64,000 nt of DNA, taken from assembly GCA_019414205.1 (NCBI GenBank), contig DXML01000019.1:1-64000 (forward strand), given 5' to 3'. The notes beneath the pieces were generated by a model. That model did not search any database, had not been told where the DNA came from, and was given only the letters and a program-made list of their open reading frames with translations. A program made the translations under genes and the position numbers. Shown in pieces: positions 16,566 through 25,097 of this stretch. Positions within the stretch are counted from its first letter, which is position 1. Each line of letters starts with the position of its first letter. The stretch comes from Collinsella sp. (lineage in GTDB: Bacteria > Actinomycetota > Coriobacteriia > Coriobacteriales > Coriobacteriaceae).

Positions 16566-19124
16566 TTATTTGCCCTTGGGCTTGCTGGCGTAGAACTTCT
16601 TCTTTTTGGGCTTGCCTGCGCAGGCGGGCTTGCCGTCGCCGCGCGGCCCTCGGTCGCCGGCCTGTGCGTGCGCGTGCGCTGCCGCATGGGGCTTGCGGGC
16701 CTCGGGGTTGCGCAGCTCTTCGGTTCGCTCGGCAATTTCCTCGGCGCTAAAGCCGACCTCGGCCATGGCATCCTCGATGGGCAGTCGGCGCACGATATAG
16801 CAATGGTGCACCTTCTGGTTGCGTGCGAAATCCTCGGGGATGGTCTGCGCCGTAATGTCCTCCAGCACGACGCCCGCGCGTGCGAGCTTGCGCGTCTCGG
16901 GGCGGAAGCCGCGCAGGTTGCAGCTAAAGATGGCATGGCCGCCCTGTGCGAGCAGGCGAGATACGCCGGCCAAAAGCTCAACATGGTCGCGCTGGACATC
17001 CCAGGTGCGGCGGCCCATCTTGGACGAGTTCGAAAACGTGGGCGGGTCGACAAAGATCAGGTCCCAGCGGTTGCGCGTCTGGCGCTGATCGCGAATCCAG
17101 GCGAGCACGTCATCGCGCACAAAGTGATGCTGCGGCCCCACAAAGCCGTTCTGTCGCATGTTGCGCTCGGCCCAGTCCAGATAGGTGTTGGAAAGGTCGA
17201 CCGTCACAGTTTCCTCGACGCCGCCGTCTGCCGCATAGCAGGTGGCGGTGCCGGTGTAGGCGAACAGGTTGAGGAAGCGCCGCGCCTGCTTGGCGTGCTC
17301 GCGCACCAGGTTGCGGGTGACGCGGTGGTCCAGGAAGATACCCACATCCAGGTAGTCGTCAAAGTTGACGGCAAAGGTGAGCCCGCCCTCTTCGATGAGT
17401 GGCAGGCGACGGCGTGCGATGTTGGCGCGTTCGCCCGATGCGCCCTTGCCGGCGCCCTGCTTGCCGTACTGCGAACCGCCGCGCGAACGCATGCGGGCCT
17501 TGGCGTGCACATGCTCTGCCGGGACATCTAGGATGCGCGGTGCGATGGCCAAGATGTCGAGCATGCGGGCCTGGGCTAGCGCGGGGTCGATGGTCTTGGG
17601 CGCGGCGTATTCGGCGATGACGAGCCAGCGGCCCGGCGTCTGCGGGCAGCCCTCGTACAGGTCAATGGCGGCGGAGTAGTCGGGCAGGTCGGCATCGTAG
17701 ACGCGGTAGCAGCTCACGCCCTCGCGCTTTGCCCACTTGCGACGCAGGCGTGCGTTCTTGCGCAGGCGGTTGGCGAACTGTTCGGATTCGGGGATGAGCA
17801 CGGGCAGCGGCTTGCCGTCGCCCAGGTCGAGCGTGGCGGCAGGTTCGGGCATGGGAGTGTCGGCGGCTTCGTCTTGAGCGTCTGCGGTCTGCTGTTCGGC
17901 ATCTGCGCTGGTCGCAGCTTCGAATGCCGCGGCGGCGTGGTCGAGCGAGGGCCAGACCTCAATAGCCGCCTCCTCGTTATTGGGCATGACGGCGATGGAG
18001 CGCGCAGGCTCGGCATGGAGCGCGCGGGTCATAAGGCCATCGCGGGCGAGCGTGGCGACCGGTGCCGAAGCGAGTTCGGGCGCGCGGCGCAGCTCGCCGA
18101 CCAGCGTCATGGCGTCGTGCATGAGCGAAAGCGGGGTCTCGGTGGTGTCTGCGACTACGGCGGCGCCGGCGACAGCGCCTGCATGGTCCAGCACGGTGGC
18201 TGGTTTGGCAGCGCAGAAGTCGACGAAACGCTTGTAGCCGGCGCACTTGATCATACGCTCGGCAGTCTTGCGGGCGGCGGGGTCGATGTCTACGGCCACG
18301 ATGCGCGCCTGGCGCTCGCGCGCCGTCGCCTCGCGCTCGCGCGCCTCGGCAAGCAGTTGTTCCCATAGGTCGGCATCATGCAGCTGCCAGCCCTCAAAAC
18401 CCCAGTGCTCGCGCGCGGCACCCGGGGCGCGGTCGGTCAGGATATTCACGGCCTCCAGCAGCAGACCGCCGCCGGCGCACGAGGCATCGATCAGCGTGGG
18501 CAGGGCTTCATTCTCGTAATCATCGGCCGTCAGCTCGCGCTCGCACAGTGCGGTCCAGCCGACCTGCGCCAGCACCAGAGCGGCGTAGTCGGGGCGCAGC
18601 ACGTGCGCGCCCTCGCCGGCACGGGTCGCCGCGGGCGGCAGGCGCTTGAACAGCGGGTCGCCCGAAAGGTCTAGGCTTATGCTCGCGCGGCGCTGGCGCA
18701 GCGAAAGCAGTAGGTGAACATCGGGGTCGGCGGCATCGACGTCGGCGCGACGGCCCGTGGTCTCGGCCAGGCGGTCGCACAATGCGTCCTTGGCGCGCAG
18801 GGCCGAGAAGCGCGTGTTGCGCAGCTGCTCGGTCACGCCGCGGGCGGTAATGGCGATGGTGGCGCCGGGGCGGACGATGCTCTCCCAGGCGATGTCGTAA
18901 ACGCTATCGTACAGTTCATCGGCATCCTGCGCCTCAAAGCGCCCGAGTACCACGAACACGCGGCTCGCCAGGCGCGACCACAGACAGGCGCGGTAGCCTT
19001 CTTCGAGCTCGCCCTCAAACGTGGCGCGGCCCTTCAGCCGGCGAACATGCGAAAGCCCGAGGCGTTTAAGCTCATCGGCGAGTGCGGACTCAAAGCCCTC
19101 GGGGCAGCTTGCGTAAAATTCCAT
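16566..19124 (-). CDS. rlmKL: RlmKL-like fused 23S rRNA methyltransferase, N-terminal catalytic motif degenerate
   Basis: 852-residue protein with the RlmKL layout: THUMP region (about 45-160), a first Rossmann methyltransferase (RlmL, m2G2445), then RlmK (m7G2069) from about residue 440. The RlmK half is intact (FLNLFAYTGTATCYAADGG; DPPTFSNSSKMG near 690). The RlmL half is unusual: the SAM loop reads DASCAGGG (about 210) where DPMCGSGT is expected, and the NPPYG position reads VVADTTETP (about 321-329). An Ala/Glu-rich insert lies at about 405-435. E. coli RlmKL has 702 residues. Whether the first domain still methylates is doubtful. An AGAGG ribosome site precedes the ATG. Confidence 0.87.
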   Translation of the reverse strand: MEFYASCPEGFESALADELKRLGLSHVRRLKGRATFEGELEEGYRACLWSRLASRVFVVLGRFEAQDADELYDSVYDIAWESIVRPGATIAITARGVTEQLRNTRFSALRAKDALCDRLAETTGRRADVDAADPDVHLLLSLRQRRASISLDLSGDPLFKRLPPAATRAGEGAHVLRPDYAALVLAQVGWTALCERELTADDYENEALPTLIDASCAGGGLLLEAVNILTDRAPGAAREHWGFEGWQLHDADLWEQLLAEAREREATARERQARIVAVDIDPAARKTAERMIKCAGYKRFVDFCAAKPATVLDHAGAVAGAAVVADTTETPLSLMHDAMTLVGELRRAPELASAPVATLARDGLMTRALHAEPARSIAVMPNNEEAAIEVWPSLDHAAAAFEAATSADAEQQTADAQDEAADTPMPEPAATLDLGDGKPLPVLIPESEQFANRLRKNARLRRKWAKREGVSCYRVYDADLPDYSAAIDLYEGCPQTPGRWLVIAEYAAPKTIDPALAQARMLDILAIAPRILDVPAEHVHAKARMRSRGGSQYGKQGAGKGASGERANIARRRLPLIEEGGLTFAVNFDDYLDVGIFLDHRVTRNLVREHAKQARRFLNLFAYTGTATCYAADGGVEETVTVDLSNTYLDWAERNMRQNGFVGPQHHFVRDDVLAWIRDQRQTRNRWDLIFVDPPTFSNSSKMGRRTWDVQRDHVELLAGVSRLLAQGGHAIFSCNLRGFRPETRKLARAGVVLEDITAQTIPEDFARNQKVHHCYIVRRLPIEDAMAEVGFSAEEIAERTEELRNPEARKPHAAAHAHAQAGDRGPRGDGKPACAGKPKKKKFYASKPKGK

Positions 19125-19199
19125 GGGTGACCTCTCTGGTTGCGTCGCTCCATTATATGATGGATGCTTCGTTTGCCCTTATCCTCGAAAGGAACCCAT

Positions 19200-20027
19200 A
19201 TGATTGATGCGTGCCCCGAATCCGCTGTGCTCTTTTTTGACGTGGACGGCACGCTGGCGTCGTTCGATCCCGACGATATGACCGATAAGGACTTCAATGC
19301 AGTCCATCCGTCGAAGTCCGTTATCGATGCATTTGGTCGCCTGCGCAATGCGGGTCACCGGGCATTTATCTGCACGGGTCGCCCCTTGTGGCTGATTGCC
19401 GATGGCCTGCGCGCGCTGAACCCGGCGGGTATCGTTGCCATGGCGGGGGCGACGCTCGAGGTCGAGGGCCGCGTGGTGCATGAGGACTGCTTTGACGAAG
19501 ACATTGTTGAGGAGCTTGCGCATCGCGTTGTGGATGCCGGCATCGAGGTTTTTTTCGAGTCCAATGCTGCGACCTTTGCGCTGGAGCCTGTGGGCGTTGA
19601 GCGCTCGTCTTTAATCGGTACCTCTGTGGTGCACAGCGCCGAGGAGATGCGCATCGACGGCAGCTTGCGCGTGGGCAAGGTATGCCTCAATGTGCCCAGT
19701 TTGGCTCGTGTAGCCAACGATGACGGCTTTATCAATCGCAACTTTGAGCTGTGCAACACCGGTGGTCAGAACCGCGAGCTGAGTCCCAAGGGTATTGACA
19801 AGGGCGTGGGCGTGGCGCGAGCGCTGGCGTATCTGGGCCGCGAGGGAAATGCGCGCACTTTTGGCTTTGGCGATTCGGGCAACGACCTGGGCATGCTCGC
19901 TGCGGTCGAGACGGCTGTCGCCATGGGCAACGCCATGCCCGAGGTCAAGACGGTCGCCGACTACGTGACCGACGATGTCGAACACGACGGCACCGTCACG
20001 GCGATGCAGCATTTCGGCCTCATCTAA
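19200..20027 (+). CDS. HAD superfamily Cof-type phosphatase
   Basis: 275-residue haloacid-dehalogenase hydrolase. Motif I FFDVDGTLASF (nucleophile and acid Asp), motif II ICTGRP, a type IIB cap and motif III/IV GFGDSGNDLGMLAAV are all present, with K in LSPKGIDKGVGV. Cof-type enzymes act on sugar phosphates or other small phosphates; the substrate is unknown. GAAAGGA precedes the ATG at 19200, preferred over an in-frame ATG at 19164. It is divergent from rlmKL. Confidence 0.88.
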   Translation: MIDACPESAVLFFDVDGTLASFDPDDMTDKDFNAVHPSKSVIDAFGRLRNAGHRAFICTGRPLWLIADGLRALNPAGIVAMAGATLEVEGRVVHEDCFDEDIVEELAHRVVDAGIEVFFESNAATFALEPVGVERSSLIGTSVVHSAEEMRIDGSLRVGKVCLNVPSLARVANDDGFINRNFELCNTGGQNRELSPKGIDKGVGVARALAYLGREGNARTFGFGDSGNDLGMLAAVETAVAMGNAMPEVKTVADYVTDDVEHDGTVTAMQHFGLI

Positions 20028-20220
20028 TGAATCCCGCGTTCTGACGTTTGCTCAAACTGCGACTCTTTGCTTTTGCATGCTCAATCGATTTATCAATCCA
20101 AACACTGAGGTGTTTATACCGTTCGCCGAGAAGATAAAAACCCGCAGCTCACGCCTTGATAAACGTAGGTAAAGTGTTTAGCAGTGCAACGCCCATGTGC
20201 AAGCGAAAGGAATCAGGCAG

Positions 20221-20925
20221 ATGGCAATCAAGGTGTTCGCTGACGGTGCAAACCTCGAGGGCATGCTCGACATGTACGAGAACGGCAACGTTCAGGGTTT
20301 CACGACCAACCCGTCCCTTATGAAGAAGGGCGGCGTGACGGATTACCGCGCGTTTGCCAAGGAGGTCCTGGCCCACATCACCGACGTTTCCGTCTCGTTT
20401 GAGGTCTTTGCCGACGACGTCGAGACCATGGAGGTCGAGGCCCGCGAGATCGCTACCTGGGCCGACAACGTCTACGTCAAGATTCCGTGCGTAAACACCA
20501 AGGGCGAGTCCACCGCCGAGCTGGTCCACAAGCTTTCGGCCGACGGCATCAAGGTCAACGTCACCACTATCTTTACGCCTAAGCAGGTCGATGAGATGGT
20601 CGAGGCCGTTGACGCTGAGACGCCGTCTATCATCTCGCTTTTTGCCGGCCGCATCGCCGATACCGGCGTCGATCCCATTCCGTTTATGACGGAGTCGGTC
20701 AAGAAGGCCGCCGCCAAGCCCAACTGCGAGGTCCTGTGGGCGTCCACGCGCGAGCTCATCAACATTTACCAGGCGGAAGGATGCGGTTGCCAGATCATCA
20801 CGGTGCCCAACAACATCCTGGCCAAGCGTAAGAACATCGGCCGCGATCCGTACGAGGTCTCGCTCGACACCGTCCGCGGCTTTGCCAAGGATATCGCCTC
20901 GCTCGGTTTCCATATCCTGCCGTAA
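20221..20925 (+). CDS. Transaldolase / fructose-6-phosphate aldolase family protein
   Basis: 234-residue short-form class I aldolase. The Schiff-base lysine is in NVYVKIPC; other family elements are FTTNPSLMKKGG near the N terminus, VTTIFTPKQ and SLFAGRIADTG. Short members include true transaldolases and fructose-6-phosphate aldolases; which applies cannot be decided by eye. GAAAGGA lies about 10 bases before the ATG. It stands alone, with a structured intergenic region downstream. Confidence 0.85.
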   Translation: MAIKVFADGANLEGMLDMYENGNVQGFTTNPSLMKKGGVTDYRAFAKEVLAHITDVSVSFEVFADDVETMEVEAREIATWADNVYVKIPCVNTKGESTAELVHKLSADGIKVNVTTIFTPKQVDEMVEAVDAETPSIISLFAGRIADTGVDPIPFMTESVKKAAAKPNCEVLWASTRELINIYQAEGCGCQIITVPNNILAKRKNIGRDPYEVSLDTVRGFAKDIASLGFHILP

Positions 20926-20957
20926 CGCGAGCACTGGCTGCGCCGCGGGTTGTTCGT

Positions 20958-21025
20958 CCCGGCTTTTCCTTTCCCTATCGCTCACGCGCTTCGCGAGGGT
21001 CGCGCTAGGCAAAGGAAAGGCCGGG
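20958..21025. repeat. Imperfect hairpin downstream of the transaldolase gene
   Basis: CCCGGCTTTTCCTTTCCCTA pairs imperfectly with TAGGCAAAGGAAAGGCCGGG; the centre adds CGCGCTTCGCG. Possibly a terminator or repeat remnant. It is followed by the longer inverted repeat at 21099. Confidence 0.55.
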
Positions 21026-21098
21026 GCTGCCGACACGAGCTTGCCGGTAGGTTGGTGATCGGCCTCCAATCCTGCCGTGGGCAAAGGTACCCCCGCCT

Positions 21099-21278
21099 GC
21101 GACGTGCAAAATTGAGAGTATTCAGCAAGGTAAAGATTTTTACCAGCTGGTTGAAGCAAAAAACAGCCCCCGTTTTGGCTCTGACGACGCTAAAACGGGG
21201 GCTGTTTTTTGCTTTTTCGTCTCTGAGGGGCATCCGGAACGGTGGAATTTGCAGAATACTCGCGATTTTGCACGTCGC
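21099..21278. repeat. 180-bp inverted-repeat element enclosing a bidirectional terminator
   Basis: Outer arms 21099-21128 (GCGACGTGCAAAATTGAGAG...) and 21248-21278 (...CGCGATTTTGCACGTCGC) are reverse complements with few mismatches. Inside, 21156-21176 pairs perfectly with 21192-21212 (GCAAAAAACAGCCCCCGTTTT), with A and T runs that give termination on both strands. It sits between the convergent aldolase and tex genes. Confidence 0.75.
21156..21212. terminator. Bidirectional intrinsic terminator
   Basis: A perfect 21-bp stem with a C5/G5 core, preceded by an A run and followed by a T run, positioned between convergent genes. Confidence 0.85.
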
Positions 21279-21306
21279 GTGAGGGGGGGGCCCTTGCTTT
21301 GGCGGT

Positions 21307-23454
21307 TTACTTCCCCTGCACCATGGTGAGGGAGATCTTTTTGCGGTCGCGATCGACCTTCTCGACCCACACCTTTACCGTGTCGCCGACGCGCACGACA
21401 TCACTCGGGTGCTTGACGAAGCGGTTGGCCAGCTTGGAGATGTGTACGAGGCCGTCCTGGTGCACGCCCACGTCGACGAAGGCACCAAAGTCGACGACGT
21501 TGCGCACCGTGCCCTTGAGCTCCATGCCGGGCTCCAGGTCGTCGATGGAAAGTGCCGAGCAGCTAAAGACCACCTCGGGCGCGTCGTCGCGCGGGTCGCG
21601 ACCGGGCTTCTTGAGCTCGTTGACAATGTCGATGAGCGTCAGGGTGCCGCAGTCCAGGTCGCTTGCCAGCGCCGAGATGCTGCCCAGACGGCGCTCAATG
21701 TCGGGCACGCCGCCGCGGCTGAGCTCGCTGGCTTTAACGCCTGCGCGTTCCAGGACGGACGTGGCCACCTCGTAGCTCTCGGGGTGGACGCTTGTCGCGT
21801 CGAGCGGGTTCTTGCCACCGCTGATGCGCAGGAAGCCCGCGGCGTTGAGATATGTCTTGGGTCCCAGCTTGGGGACCTTCTTAAGCTGGCGGCGATCGGT
21901 AAAGGCGCCGTTTTCCTCGCGGTAGGCCACGATGTTTTTGGCCACGCTCGGCGTGATGCCCGACACGTAGCCCAGCAGGCTCGCACTCGCGGTGTTGACG
22001 TCGACGCCCACGCGGTTGACGACGTCCTCCACCACGTGGCCCAGGGTGCGTGAAAGCTCGGCCTGGTCAAGGTCGTGCTGGTACTGGCCAACGCCGATGG
22101 ACTGGGGCGGAATCTTGACGAGCTCTGCCAGCGGGTCTTGCAGGCGACGGCCCAGGCTCATGGCGCCGCGCACGGTGACGTCCAGGTCGGGGTATTCCTG
22201 GCTGGCGAGCTCGGAGGCGGAGTACACCGACGCGCCGGCCTCGTTGACGATGGTGTATCGCAGCCCAGGCGCCTGCTCGGCGATGAACTCCGAGACGACT
22301 TCCTCGGTCTCACGGCTGGCGGTGCCGTTGCCGATGACGATGGTGTTGACGTCGTCCTTCTTGACGAGGCGGGCGAGCTCGCGCTTAGTGCCGGCGACGT
22401 CGTGGCGCGGTTTGGTGGGGTAGACCACGCCGTGGTCGAGCAGCTTGCCGGTCTCGTCCATGACGGCGACCTTGCAGCCGGTGCGGTAGCCCGGGTCGAG
22501 CGCGAGCACGCGGGCGCCTCGCACGGGGCGTGCCGAGAGCAGACCCTCGAGATTCTTGGCAAAGACGTTGATGGCCTCGGTCTGGGCGCGAACGGTGAGT
22601 TTGGCGCGGGCCTCGCGCTCCAGCGAGGGGGCCATGAGGCGCTTGTAGCCGTCGGCGATGGCGGCATCGAAGATGGGAGCAAACACGCCCTGACGGCGGG
22701 GCCAACGGCTGCCGAGGCGTGCCGTGGCGGCAGCGCCGTCGACGTTTACGCGCACGCGGAGCTTGCCCTCGCGTTCACCGCGGTCGATAGCCAGCACGCG
22801 GTGGTTGGGTATACGGCGCAGTGGCTCATCATAGCTGTAGTACGGCTCATAGGGGGTCTTCTCGGTGGGATCGGTGGCCTCGACGACGATATCGGCGGTG
22901 TTTTGCGTAAAGGCGCGCAGGTCGGCGACGTTCTCAGGGTCTTCGGCCACCGTCTCGGCAAAGATGTCGGCGGCGCCGGCGAGCGCCTTCTCGGGCGTGT
23001 CGAAGCCGGCTTCCTCGTTGACGTATGCCGCGGCGGCGTCGAGTGCGCTGCCCTTGGCGGAAGCCTGCATGATGATCATGTTGGCAAGCGGCTCCAGGCC
23101 TGCCTCGCGGGCCTTCTGCGCGCGGGTCATGCGCTTTTTGCGGTAGGGCTTGTAGAGGTCCTCGACACGCTGGAGCTGCGTGGCCTCGCGAATCTGCTGC
23201 TCGAGCTCGGGCGTGAGTTTGCCCTGGGCGTCGATGAGCAGAATGACGTCCTCTTTGCGCTGTTCAAGATTGCGCAGGTAGGACAGGCGCTCGTCGAGTG
23301 CGCGCAGGGCGACGTCGTCCATGCCGCCCGTGGCTTCCTTGCGGTAGCGCGAGATAAAGGGGATGGTGTTGCCCTCGTCGATGAGCTTGACGGCCGCCTC
23401 GATGTTGTCAGCCTTAAGGTTGAGCTCGTGGGCGAGCTGGGCGATAAGATCCAT
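21307..23454 (-). CDS. tex: Tex family S1 RNA-binding transcription accessory protein
   Basis: 715-residue Tex protein. The N-terminal helical region carries TIPFISRYRKEATGG, then a YqgF-like RNase H fold (ALDPGYRTGCKVAVMDETG), helix-hairpin-helix motifs (TPSVAKNIVAYREENGAF) and a C-terminal S1 domain (LKGTVRNVVDFGAFVDVGVH). Length is slightly below that of E. coli YhgF. AAGGAG lies 4 bases before this ATG, so an upstream in-frame start 29 codons earlier is rejected. Tex binds nucleic acids and influences transcription; no operon partner is present. Confidence 0.92.
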   Translation of the reverse strand: MDLIAQLAHELNLKADNIEAAVKLIDEGNTIPFISRYRKEATGGMDDVALRALDERLSYLRNLEQRKEDVILLIDAQGKLTPELEQQIREATQLQRVEDLYKPYRKKRMTRAQKAREAGLEPLANMIIMQASAKGSALDAAAAYVNEEAGFDTPEKALAGAADIFAETVAEDPENVADLRAFTQNTADIVVEATDPTEKTPYEPYYSYDEPLRRIPNHRVLAIDRGEREGKLRVRVNVDGAAATARLGSRWPRRQGVFAPIFDAAIADGYKRLMAPSLEREARAKLTVRAQTEAINVFAKNLEGLLSARPVRGARVLALDPGYRTGCKVAVMDETGKLLDHGVVYPTKPRHDVAGTKRELARLVKKDDVNTIVIGNGTASRETEEVVSEFIAEQAPGLRYTIVNEAGASVYSASELASQEYPDLDVTVRGAMSLGRRLQDPLAELVKIPPQSIGVGQYQHDLDQAELSRTLGHVVEDVVNRVGVDVNTASASLLGYVSGITPSVAKNIVAYREENGAFTDRRQLKKVPKLGPKTYLNAAGFLRISGGKNPLDATSVHPESYEVATSVLERAGVKASELSRGGVPDIERRLGSISALASDLDCGTLTLIDIVNELKKPGRDPRDDAPEVVFSCSALSIDDLEPGMELKGTVRNVVDFGAFVDVGVHQDGLVHISKLANRFVKHPSDVVRVGDTVKVWVEKVDRDRKKISLTMVQGK

Positions 23455-23535
23455 GGGACTCCTTGCGTTTGAGGTGCGTTTGCAGCACAGAGCTACCAAG
23501 GATACCACCCGTCCTAAAAGACTGTTTTGGGGCCG

Positions 23536-23697
23536 CGCCACGAAAATGACCTATCTACTACGTTTAAACCGTATGGGTCGACCATGCCTGGTTTTACCGA
23601 AAATCAGCAAGCCGTTTACCTGCGGTTTTTATTTCGCGAAATTTGGCATGGTTGAGGGCGATCGGTTAAACGTAGTAGATAGGCGCATTTCGTGGCG
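23536..23697. repeat. 162-bp inverted-repeat (MITE-like) element
   Basis: Terminal arms 23536-23570 (CGCCACGAAAATGACCTATC...) and 23663-23697 match as reverse complements over about 35 bases with a few differences. An inner pair CCATGCC / GGCATGG extends the stem. It lies between divergent tex and the GGDEF gene and contains no ORF. No target-site duplication was identified by eye. Confidence 0.7.
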
Positions 23698-23821
23698 AAC
23701 GAATCAAGCCGAGGTGCAAAATAGCCCCCGTCCTAGAAAAATCATCTGGTAGAGTTGACCCCGCATGATTTACAAGACGCTATGCGCCACCTACTCTTTT
23801 GTCATTTAGGGGATTGAACTC

Positions 23822-24913
23822 GTGAATACTTCTGTCGCCAAGAAGGCCAGCCAGGCGGTGCGCCTGCTCATGATGGTGCTCACGGCAGTTCTCATCTTCT
23901 TCTTCATCAATGTCATGCTGCTCGTCTCCGATATCCAGGGCACGGCGCGCGTGGTCAACTACGCCGGTCTGGTGCGCGGTACCACGCAGCGAATCGTTAA
24001 GCTCGAGGATGCGGGCCAGCCTCAAGATGACCTGCTCAAAGCCGTGGATTCATACATCAACGGTTTGCGTTACGGAAGTGACGACCTCAACCTCGTCCGT
24101 CTCGACGACGATGAGTATCAGGCAAAGATGACCGAGCTTGCAAACTATTTTGATGAGCTTTGCGCCGAGATCGTCCGCGTGCGCGAAGTCGGCTACGAGA
24201 ACACTGACATTATCGCCATGAGCGAGGAGTTCTTTGGCATTTGCGACGATGCTACGCGACTCGCAGAGGACTACTCTCAGGAGAAGGCGTCGGCGCTCAA
24301 CTATCTCGAGGGCCTGGTGATCATCGACATCATGGGCTTGGTGACGACCTTTGCGGTCGAGCTTGTTCGCGCGGTGCGAACTGCCGCGCTCAATCGCGAA
24401 CTGCAGAGCAAAGTCTATCTCGACGAAGCCACGGGACTGCCCAACAAGAACAAGTGCGAGGAGATCTTGGGGCAGGAGCAGCCCGTTTCCGCTGAAGCGC
24501 CCGTTGCGCTGTGCGTCTTCGATCTTAACAATCTGCATACGGTCAATAACACCTTTGGCCACGAGAAGGGTGACGAATACATCCGTTCTTTTGCCCGGCA
24601 GCTGGGGCGCGTAGCGTCAGAGACCTGCTTTGTGGGCCGCGACGGCGGCGATGAGTTTATCGCGGTGCTGTGGGATGCCGATCGAGCTGCCGTGGAGTCC
24701 TGTCTCGCTCGGGTTCGTGCGAACGTGAACGAGTATTCCGAGGCTCACCCCGACATGCCTATTAGCTATGCGGTGGGTTATGCGCTTTCCAGTGATTTTG
24801 ATGAACCGCCTACGATGCGCGAGCTCTTTTCCCAGGCCGACAAGAACATGTACGTCGATAAGAACCGTGTAAAGACAGCTGAGGCAGCCGGACTGCAACG
24901 CGAGGAACGGTAA
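23822..24913 (+). CDS. Membrane GGDEF-domain protein (probable diguanylate cyclase)
   Basis: 363-residue signalling protein. A membrane helix spans about residues 14-37, then a periplasmic/extracellular helical domain resembling PilJ-type sensor bundles (AGLVRGTTQRIVKLE), a second membrane helix near 175-190 and a GGDEF domain from about 205. The active site GRDGGDEF is intact, as is EATGLPNKNKCEE. The inhibitory RxxD site expected nine to six residues before GGDEF is absent (SETC). Expected to make cyclic di-GMP. Start GTG with AGGGG upstream. A terminator follows at 24941. Confidence 0.85.
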   Translation: MNTSVAKKASQAVRLLMMVLTAVLIFFFINVMLLVSDIQGTARVVNYAGLVRGTTQRIVKLEDAGQPQDDLLKAVDSYINGLRYGSDDLNLVRLDDDEYQAKMTELANYFDELCAEIVRVREVGYENTDIIAMSEEFFGICDDATRLAEDYSQEKASALNYLEGLVIIDIMGLVTTFAVELVRAVRTAALNRELQSKVYLDEATGLPNKNKCEEILGQEQPVSAEAPVALCVFDLNNLHTVNNTFGHEKGDEYIRSFARQLGRVASETCFVGRDGGDEFIAVLWDADRAAVESCLARVRANVNEYSEAHPDMPISYAVGYALSSDFDEPPTMRELFSQADKNMYVDKNRVKTAEAAGLQREER

Positions 24914-24940
24914 GCTTGTAACAACAGAGGGCATAGAAAA

Positions 24941-24974
24941 GCCTCCGCAGCTCGTGTGTGCTGCGGAGGCTTTA
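24941..24974 (+). terminator. Intrinsic terminator after the GGDEF gene
   Basis: GCCTCCGCAG pairs with CTGCGGAGGC, followed by TTTA. Located 28 bases after the stop codon. Confidence 0.75.
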
Positions 24975-25097
24975 TTCGTTGCGGCGCATTGTGTTTGGGT
25001 CGTTGAGATGAGTCGATTTGCCCCGAAAGAGGAGGGCATTGACCTTAGGGTCATGCCCGACGAATGAGCGACAAATCGGCCATCTCGGCGGGCCGAA

